A DNA stretch of 7,546 nt from URNF01 sp045649855. Its GTDB lineage: Bacteria; Bacillota; Clostridia; Oscillospirales; Acutalibacteraceae. The stretch covers positions 1 through 7,546 of the forward strand of contig JAZRQN010000125.1 of the NCBI GenBank assembly GCA_045649855.1, in the 5' to 3' direction. Within the stretch, counting starts at the first letter, position 1, and each line of letters starts with the position of its first letter. Below, piece after piece: positions 1 through 4,179 of this stretch. The position numbers and the translations under genes were made by a program. The notes beneath the pieces were generated by a model, which saw nothing but the letters and a program-made list of their open reading frames with translations, did no database searches and was not told the origin of the DNA.

Positions 1-396
1 CTGGATTCTTGCGGTTTGGACGGAACGCCTGCCGCTATCATCGGCGGCGACGTGTTTACCGGTACGCTGTTACCGGATGCGACCTGCCCCGTGTTGCCCG
101 GTATGACCTGTCTTACCGTGTTATCTGCCGTTCCTGCCATCGAGAACGAACCGTGTATCGGTTGCGGTCGTTGTGCAGAGGTATGCCACAAACGGTTGTT
201 GCCGTATGAGATCGTGCGGCGCTTGGAAAATATGCATTACGAGCGCCTGGCGCATCTGGACGCGGAAGCGTGCGACGGTTGTGCCGCTTGCAGTGTGGTT
301 TGCCCTGCTAAGCGCGACGTGGTGAACGGCGTGTTGTATGCGGCACAGAGCGATGGCAGTGTATTTTTGGATTGGGGAGGGAACGACCATGTCTAA
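1..396 (+). CDS. rnfC: RnfC-like electron transport subunit, C-terminal part (5' end outside window)
   Basis: In Rnf complexes RnfC is the peripheral cytoplasmic subunit carrying the NADH/FMN site and two [4Fe-4S] clusters. The frame is open from base 1, so only the last 131 codons are seen; full RnfC is usually above 400 residues. Two ferredoxin-type motifs are visible: CIGCGRCAEVCH (bases 154-189) and CDGCAACSVVCP (bases 271-306). Their spacing and the LLP after the first match the RnfC C-terminal domain. In the first motif the residue after the fourth Cys is His, not the usual Pro. The segment where RnfC proteins normally read GGPMMG reads GGDVFTG (about bases 43-63). The protein stops soon after the second motif, with no long Ala/Lys-rich tail as in proteobacterial RnfC. 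The stop overlaps the rnfD start by 8 nt, which implies translational coupling. Assignment as RnfC family is firm; the function of this divergent version is not. Confidence 0.85.
   Translation: MDSCGLDGTPAAIIGGDVFTGTLLPDATCPVLPGMTCLTVLSAVPAIENEPCIGCGRCAEVCHKRLLPYEIVRRLENMHYERLAHLDAEACDGCAACSVVCPAKRDVVNGVLYAAQSDGSVFLDWGGNDHV
374..381 (+). promoter_or_regulatory. Ribosome binding site of rnfD
   Basis: GGGGAGGG lies inside the end of rnfC, about 8 nt before ATG at 389. It decides the rnfD start: the frame also has an ATG at 338, but that one has no comparable site and would add 17 residues unrelated to RnfD. Confidence 0.7.
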
Positions 397-1390
397 AACG
401 AATGCTCCCTGGTTGCGCACCGATGCAAGCGGTGCCAAATTTATGATCAACGTGCAGATTTCTTTGCTGGCGTTGTTGGTATTTGCAGTGTTCTGTTACG
501 GCTGGCGTCCTGCGGTGTTGGTAGCATTGAGCGTGCTGTCCGCCAACGTGTGCGAACTGCTGGGCAATGCGTTTCGGCATCAGCGCCCCACCATTTTCGA
601 CGGCACTGCGACCGTTACGGGTATGATCGTGGGTCTGTTGATGTCCCCGATTACCGACTATCATGTGCCGATGCTGGCATCTGCTTTTGCGATCATCGTG
701 GTAAAAATTCCGTTTGGCGGCATCGGTCGCAACGTGTTCAACCCGGCCGCAGCAGGTGTTGCTCTGGCAATTCAGTGCTTCCGAAAACAGGTGTTCACCT
801 ATCCCGATGCGACGGTGAAGATAGATCTGCCGCTCGGAGAGTTGCCGCAAGACCTCATTACCAAAGTATCTCCTGCCGGTCAGTTGTCGACAGGTGCATA
901 TACCGATTTTAGTATCGCGGATGCATTTTGGGGCGAAATGAGCGGCCCGATCGGCACGACGGCGATCATCATTCTGATTGGTGCGATGCTGTTTTTGTTC
1001 TTGCGTCGCACGGCATCTCCGCTTATCACGTTGCCGTATCTGGCGACCTGCGCGCTGATAGCACTCTGTTTTCCGCGTGCGGCGGAAAGTTCGGCGTTGT
1101 ATAACGTCATGGTGGAATTGTGCTCGGGTTATCTGTTGTTTACGGGTGTTTTCCTGTTGAACGATCCCGTTACCGCCCCGAAATTCGCACCCTCCCGTGT
1201 GGTATACGGCGTGATTGCCGCTTGCCTTGTGATGTTGTTGCGACACGTGGGTCGCTTTGAAGAAGGCGCTTGCTTTGCCGTTTTGTTGGTGAACGTTATT
1301 GCACCTCCCATTGATCGCGGTTGCTGGCACTTGTGGCATTGGTGGCGCGCTCGTGGCGGCATTCGCGGAAAGCGGGGTGAAGCGGTATGA
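389..1390 (+). CDS. rnfD: RnfD-like membrane subunit (NqrB/RnfD family)
   Basis: RnfD is the multi-spanning flavin-bearing subunit of the ion-translocating ferredoxin:NAD+ oxidoreductase. This protein has 333 residues, close to the family's usual 310-350, with about nine or ten hydrophobic segments. Family motifs are clear: DGTATVTG (about residue 71), KIPFGGIGRNVFNP (106-119), LLNDPVTAP (256-264) and EEGACFAVLLVN (about 291-302). The periplasmic loop where the covalent-FMN threonine normally sits in an SGAT-type motif reads STGAYT (residues 167-172, bases 887-904), so the usual acceptor position is Tyr with a Thr next to it. The C-terminus is a Trp/Arg-rich tail (CWHLWHWWRAR) not typical of RnfD. 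The start at 389 is chosen for its ribosome binding site and because MSKTN then precedes a normal RnfD N-terminus. It overlaps rnfC by 8 nt and rnfE by 4 nt (ATGA). RnfG, normally the next gene, is absent. Confidence 0.88.
   Translation: MSKTNAPWLRTDASGAKFMINVQISLLALLVFAVFCYGWRPAVLVALSVLSANVCELLGNAFRHQRPTIFDGTATVTGMIVGLLMSPITDYHVPMLASAFAIIVVKIPFGGIGRNVFNPAAAGVALAIQCFRKQVFTYPDATVKIDLPLGELPQDLITKVSPAGQLSTGAYTDFSIADAFWGEMSGPIGTTAIIILIGAMLFLFLRRTASPLITLPYLATCALIALCFPRAAESSALYNVMVELCSGYLLFTGVFLLNDPVTAPKFAPSRVVYGVIAACLVMLLRHVGRFEEGACFAVLLVNVIAPPIDRGCWHLWHWWRARGGIRGKRGEAV
1374..1380 (+). promoter_or_regulatory. Ribosome binding site of rnfE
   Basis: GGGGTGA in the 3' end of rnfD lies 6 nt before the ATG at 1387. 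That ATG overlaps the rnfD stop as ATGA, an arrangement that usually couples translation of the two genes. Confidence 0.55.
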
Positions 1391-2034
1391 ACAAACCCGA
1401 ATTGAAAGATCGACTCAAACAGGTGTTTTTACGCGCTTTCGCCTTCGAAAACGTGGTATTGATGCAAGGCTTGGGTCTGTGTCCCATTATCGCGGCAGGT
1501 ACGTCCCTGCAACGCGGCATTGCGCTGTCCGTATGTACGTTGGCGGTGCTGTTGCCCAGCAGTTTGCTGATGTCCGTGATCGGTAAGAAATTACCGCCGT
1601 ATCTTCGCGCACCGTTGTATACGTTGCTGGCGATGTTGTTGATGGTGGCTTGCGGTTTTGTGATGACCACCTACATTTCCCCTGCATTGTATGCGTCGTT
1701 GTATATCTTTTTGCCGTTGATGTCGGTGAACACCTTGTTCACCTATCACGCAGGCGGTTTTTCGGTGGGTCGCCATCCGCTGATTGCGATTACCGACTCG
1801 CTCGGCACGTCGCTTGGTTTCGGCGTGGTGATCTGCGTGGTATCCGCATTGCGTGAACTGGCGATCAGCGGCACGCTGCTCGGACGGGATTTAGGAATCG
1901 AAGCGCCGTTCCCCGAGGCGGCATCTACGTTTGCCGCTATCATTCTGCTCGGCTTTATGTCGGCACTGATACAGCAAATCAAGCAGAAACACATCCGTGT
2001 GATGGGTGAAGAGGAGGCGATCCTCCGTGAATGA
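1387..2034 (+). CDS. rnfE: RnfE-like membrane subunit (NqrD/RnfE family)
   Basis: RnfE is a six-helix membrane protein that pairs with RnfA around a pseudo-twofold axis. Each normally gives two cysteines to a [2Fe-2S] cluster within the membrane. This one has 215 residues with six hydrophobic stretches. The first half-helix motif is kept: ENVVLMQGLGLCPIIA, with Cys32 at bases 1480-1482. The second, normally LPLIVVNC-like, reads LPLMSVNTLF, so the cysteine is Thr116 (bases 1732-1734). Further family signals are DSLGTSLGFG (about 137-146) and the following ALREL...GTLLGRDL segment. It follows rnfD directly, with a 4-nt overlap and no rnfG between them. The charged C-terminus (GEEEAILRE) also encodes the ribosome binding site and hairpin for rnfA. 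RnfE is preferred over NqrD because the operon starts with an RnfC-type iron-sulfur protein, not NqrA. Confidence 0.86.
   Translation: MNKPELKDRLKQVFLRAFAFENVVLMQGLGLCPIIAAGTSLQRGIALSVCTLAVLLPSSLLMSVIGKKLPPYLRAPLYTLLAMLLMVACGFVMTTYISPALYASLYIFLPLMSVNTLFTYHAGGFSVGRHPLIAITDSLGTSLGFGVVICVVSALRELAISGTLLGRDLGIEAPFPEAASTFAAIILLGFMSALIQQIKQKHIRVMGEEEAILRE
2011..2026 (+). promoter_or_regulatory. rnfA ribosome binding site inside a small hairpin
   Basis: GAGGAGG (2011-2017) is a near-perfect Shine-Dalgarno sequence 9 nt before the GTG at 2027. Its GGAGG core (2013-2017) can pair with CCTCC (2022-2026) across a CGAT tetraloop, ending right at the start codon. The element lies in the last codons of rnfE, so ribosomes finishing rnfE would open it. 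This suggests translational coupling of rnfA to rnfE. Pairing is seen in the sequence; the effect is inferred. Confidence 0.55.
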
Positions 2035-2626
2035 GTTGATTCTCAAACCGATTATATTCCTGTTTGCAACCGCTATCACCCAAAACATCGTGTTGACCAC
2101 GGGATTTGGTTCTTCGATGTTGTTGCGCATTGTGCGCCATCCCAAAGATATTATGCCGTTCTCCGCGGTGTTGGCACTTTTTGCGGTCGCCACCACGGCA
2201 ATCTGCTATCCGCTGGATTTGCTGATCGGCACCGGCTTTTGGGCAAAGTTGTTCCGCCCCCTGATGATCGTGGCGGTTGCTACCGTGTTACATTGCGTAA
2301 CCGCGTTTGTATTGTCCAAAGGATTCACGGGATTGTATGCACGCATCGGCAAGTTTTTGCCGCTTGCATCCCTTAACAACCTTGTGATCGGCATTGCGCT
2401 GATCTCCAACCACAACTTTTCCACCACCTTGTTTGGCGAAATCGGCTTGGCACTGGGTGGTTGTGCAGGGTTCGTGGTGCTCAGTCTGGTAACCGCTGAA
2501 GGCATTGAGCGGTTGGATAACCCCGATATTCCGCCCGCGTTCCGCGGATTGCCTATCATTTTGGTGTACGTCGGTTTGATTGCGCTCGCAATCCTCGGAT
2601 TTGCACCCACCGTATCGCTCATTTAA
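2027..2626 (+). CDS. rnfA: RnfA-like membrane subunit (NqrE/RnfA family), GTG start
   Basis: RnfA is the partner of RnfE in the membrane core of Rnf complexes. This is 199 residues with six hydrophobic segments, matching the family length. The GTG start is chosen because it follows a strong ribosome binding site and gives the family N-terminus MNELIL; an upstream in-frame GTG at 2006 would add seven basic residues. The C-terminal ERL..PDIPPAFRG (about 161-174) and GLIALAILGF (183-192) are typical of RnfA. Both cluster cysteines are missing: the usual FLGLCP reads GFGSSM (Ser30, bases 2114-2116), and the usual LPL..NC reads LPLASLNN (Asn118, bases 2378-2380). Cys60, Cys90 and Cys146 lie elsewhere in the fold and are not obvious substitutes. 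The start overlaps the end of rnfE by 8 nt. rnfB, which usually follows, is not present. Confidence 0.86.
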   Translation: MNELILKPIIFLFATAITQNIVLTTGFGSSMLLRIVRHPKDIMPFSAVLALFAVATTAICYPLDLLIGTGFWAKLFRPLMIVAVATVLHCVTAFVLSKGFTGLYARIGKFLPLASLNNLVIGIALISNHNFSTTLFGEIGLALGGCAGFVVLSLVTAEGIERLDNPDIPPAFRGLPIILVYVGLIALAILGFAPTVSLI

Positions 2627-2627
2627 C

Positions 2628-2633
2628 AGGAGG
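2628..2633 (+). promoter_or_regulatory. Ribosome binding site of the DUF4015-like gene
   Basis: AGGAGG begins two bases after the rnfA stop and sits 10 nt before the ATG at 2644. The short gap leaves little room for a separate promoter. Confidence 0.7.
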
Positions 2634-2643
2634 CTTACACTTT

Positions 2644-3825
2644 ATGGGTCAGAAAGTGCATCGCAAGCGACGCACCTATTATCGTCGTCCCTCGCACAAT
2701 CGTTTTCCGGTCGTGAAAGTGTTGTGCTGGGTACTGGCGGCGGCTGTTTTGATCCCCGGCAGTTTCTTTGCCGCCAAATGGATCGACAGCAAACAAACCG
2801 ATCTGCCGACCGCACAAACCGATGTCGGCGAATCGGTTACGACGGGTGGCACTACCACCGCTACCACTACCGCACCGCCCGCTATGACGGCACAGACGGT
2901 ATTTCGCGGTTTTTCGGTGTCCCATACGGCGCTCACCGATCTCACCGCATTACAGGCAACCGCTGAAAAAGCGGCGGCAGACGGCTTTAATTGCGCCGTT
3001 ATTGAGCTGAAAGCCAAGAGCGGTCAGCTGTATTACATTTCGGAAACCGTAGTGGGCAAGCAGGCGGCGGCATCCGCCGCGGATGCGCTCACGCTGTCCG
3101 CGCTGACCGATGCGTTTGCCGTGTTGCGCACGGCAGGTATTACGCCGATGCCGTTGTTATATGCATTTGAAGATGCGGTGGCATCTCGTAATCTGCCGGA
3201 TGCAAAAGTAACCGTCGACGGACATGCCGATTGGACCTGGTATGACGGTGATCCTCAAAAAGGTGGCAGAGCGTGGCTCAACCCGTACACCGATGCGGCA
3301 CAAGCGTATATCGCGACACTTGCCGAAGAGTTACAAACCGCAGGCGCAGGCGCTTTGATGTTGGATGGTGTGTATTTCCCCACCCAGACGTCGCAGGCGC
3401 ATTTCGCCGTGGGCGCGGATGCCAAGTTATCCAAAGGTGAGGTGCTCGGTCGCTTTATGACCCGTATGGATGCCGTGTGTGATGTGCCGTTGTTGTTGCG
3501 GAGTTCGGCAAACGCGGTGTTGGGATATAACACCGCAGGTTACCACGTCAATCCGTTGGATATCGCCGCCGATGCGGTGGTTGCGGATATGCGTGCCGAA
3601 ATGCTCGGCACGAAATTTGCGGTAAATCAGCAGGTGTATACCGTTTCGGATACCACCATTTCCGAGATTGTGGCACGGGTATCCGACCTGCTGGCAGATC
3701 GCGTGGATGCGTTGCCTGCCGAAAATCGTCCTGCAACCGCTTTTGTGGTCGGTGGCAGTCAGACACAGGCGCAACTGCAAGCGCTGCTGCAACAGGATGC
3801 AAACACGTCGTATTTCGTGTTTTGA
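2644..3825 (+). CDS. Membrane-anchored or secreted DUF4015-like putative glycosidase-fold protein
   Basis: This 393-residue protein has a basic N-terminus (KRRTYYRRP) and one hydrophobic segment (about 21-45), which fits a signal anchor, or a signal peptide without a clear cleavage site. A Thr-rich low-complexity linker (about 51-85) follows, then one extracytoplasmic domain from FRGFSVS (88) to the end. That domain resembles the putative glycosyl hydrolase family DUF4015 (COG1306): an opening strand, FNCAVIELKAKSGQLYY (115-131), FEDAVASRN (175-183), GGRAWLNPY (207-215) and DGVYFP (241-246). The last matches the DYVRFP-type site of that family, where the conserved Asp is thought to be important. 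The ending FVVGGSQTQ...YFVF looks like the last strands of a TIM barrel. The gene starts 17 nt after rnfA, so it is probably co-transcribed with the rnf genes, although no link to electron transport is known to me. Substrate is unknown. Family call from motif memory: moderate confidence. Confidence 0.65.
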   Translation: MGQKVHRKRRTYYRRPSHNRFPVVKVLCWVLAAAVLIPGSFFAAKWIDSKQTDLPTAQTDVGESVTTGGTTTATTTAPPAMTAQTVFRGFSVSHTALTDLTALQATAEKAAADGFNCAVIELKAKSGQLYYISETVVGKQAAASAADALTLSALTDAFAVLRTAGITPMPLLYAFEDAVASRNLPDAKVTVDGHADWTWYDGDPQKGGRAWLNPYTDAAQAYIATLAEELQTAGAGALMLDGVYFPTQTSQAHFAVGADAKLSKGEVLGRFMTRMDAVCDVPLLLRSSANAVLGYNTAGYHVNPLDIAADAVVADMRAEMLGTKFAVNQQVYTVSDTTISEIVARVSDLLADRVDALPAENRPATAFVVGGSQTQAQLQALLQQDANTSYFVF

Positions 3826-3848
3826 CACCCTACCACCATAGTACGAAA

Positions 3849-3865
3849 CACGGGTTGTTCCCGTG
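3849..3865. repeat. Small hairpin after the + strand operon
   Basis: CACGGG (3849-3854) pairs with CCCGTG (3860-3865) around a TTGTT loop. On the + strand it is followed by six A and not by T, so it is not a standard intrinsic terminator in that direction. It may only protect the transcript 3' end. Confidence 0.4.
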
Positions 3866-3907
3866 AAAAAATCCCCGCCATATGATGGGGGGATTAGGGA
3901 TGAAAAT

Positions 3908-3940
3908 AGAGGAGCTACACAAATTTTGTGTAGCTCCTCT
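3908..3940. terminator. Long perfect hairpin, possible terminator of the rnf operon
   Basis: AGAGGAGCTACACAAA (3908-3923) and its exact inverse (3925-3940) flank a single central base. In RNA this would be a stem of about 12-14 bp with a small AU loop. On the + strand it is followed by a modest T-containing stretch (TACTATTTGT), and on the - strand by TATTTTC. It is the best terminator candidate for the + strand operon, about 80 nt after the last stop, and may act in both directions. The weak T-tract limits confidence. Confidence 0.5.
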
Positions 3941-3956
3941 TACTATTTGTAGGCAT

Positions 3957-4087
3957 ATTAGCGGCTCCCTCTTCGAGGGAGCTGTCGAGCGCAGCGAGAC
4001 TGAGGGAGTTAAATCAGCACACTCCCTCCGTCAAAACCTACGGTTTTGCCACCTCCCTCATTGAGGGAGGCAAGGGTTGCTGCTAAT
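3957..4087. repeat. Palindromic intergenic repeat built from CTCCCTC/GAGGGAG hairpins
   Basis: The ends are ATTAGC (3957-3962) and its inverse GCTAAT (4082-4087). Four stems follow in order: GCTCCCTC/GAGGGAGC (3964-3982); GAGGGAGT/ACTCCCTC (4002-4028), extended by GAC/GTC; CAAAACC/GGTTTTG (4032-4048); and CCTCCCTC/GAGGGAGG (4052-4070). The GAGCGCAGCGAGACTGAGGG stretch resembles a dispersed repeat I recall from intergenic regions of gut Clostridia; this is from memory and unchecked. A multi-hairpin RNA or a non-autonomous transposable repeat are both possible. Confidence 0.6.
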
Positions 4088-4138
4088 CCCCAACCGCAAC
4101 TCCCTTACGGCGGGGATTTATATTATATAAAGGTATAG

Positions 4139-4169
4139 AAAAAGACCCCCTCGCGAGAGGGGGTCTTTT
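4139..4169 (-). terminator. Intrinsic terminator of por
   Basis: A 13-bp stem (4140-4152 with 4157-4169) is rich in G:C and closed by a GCGA tetraloop of the GNRA type. Read on the - strand it starts 11 nt after the por stop and ends in a run of five T (4143-4139). On the + strand it also ends in TTTT, so it could work in both directions and separate the two convergent units. Confidence 0.88.
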
Positions 4170-4179
4170 ATTGGAATGA

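Larger units (their letters stand above)
3869..4119. repeat. Composite inverted-repeat element, possibly MITE-like
   Basis: AAATCCCCGCC (3869-3879) has a perfect 11-bp inverted copy GGCGGGGATTT (4109-4119), enclosing 251 bp. Inside are two further copies of the core, GGGGATT at 3889-3895 and AATCCCC at 4085-4091, so the ends can also fold locally. The interior carries the 16-bp-arm hairpin at 3908-3940 and the palindromic repeat at 3957-4087. No coding content is credible and no direct target-site duplication is clear. It may be a non-autonomous mobile element with a second element inside it, or a set of stacked RNA structures. The boundaries come from sequence symmetry alone. Confidence 0.45.

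Noticed and set aside
338..388. Upstream in-frame ATG as the rnfD start
   Set aside because: No good ribosome binding site; the added residues are read from the rnfC coding frame and do not resemble RnfD N-termini. ATG at 389 has GGGGAGGG at proper spacing.
308..1339. Long open frame (343 codons) on the - strand opposite rnfC/rnfD
   Set aside because: It lies opposite clear Rnf coding sequence; its product is rich in His, Gln, Arg and Cys with no domain pattern, as expected for an antisense shadow.
2006..2026. Upstream GTG at 2006 as the rnfA start
   Set aside because: It would place the strong Shine-Dalgarno sequence inside the coding region and add MKRRRSS; GTG at 2027 gives the standard MNEL N-terminus.
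1387..2626. NQR (nqrD/nqrE) as the identity of the two small membrane genes
   Set aside because: They follow an RnfC-type subunit with two [4Fe-4S] motifs and an RnfD; no NqrA, NqrC or NqrF is present.
2842..2883. Threonine-codon repeats as a tandem repeat or CRISPR-like array
   Set aside because: The repetition is irregular ACC/ACT/GCT codons encoding a Thr-rich linker after a membrane anchor, a common low-complexity spacer.
3855..3886. Possible promoter TTGTTC ... TATGAT on the + strand
   Set aside because: The spacer is 20 bases, too long for a normal sigma-A promoter, and there is no gene downstream on that strand before the convergent por.
3882..4064. Small + strand open frame of 60 codons in the intergenic region
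   Set aside because: It runs through the palindromic repeats, which explain its sequence, and no ribosome binding site fits its ATG.
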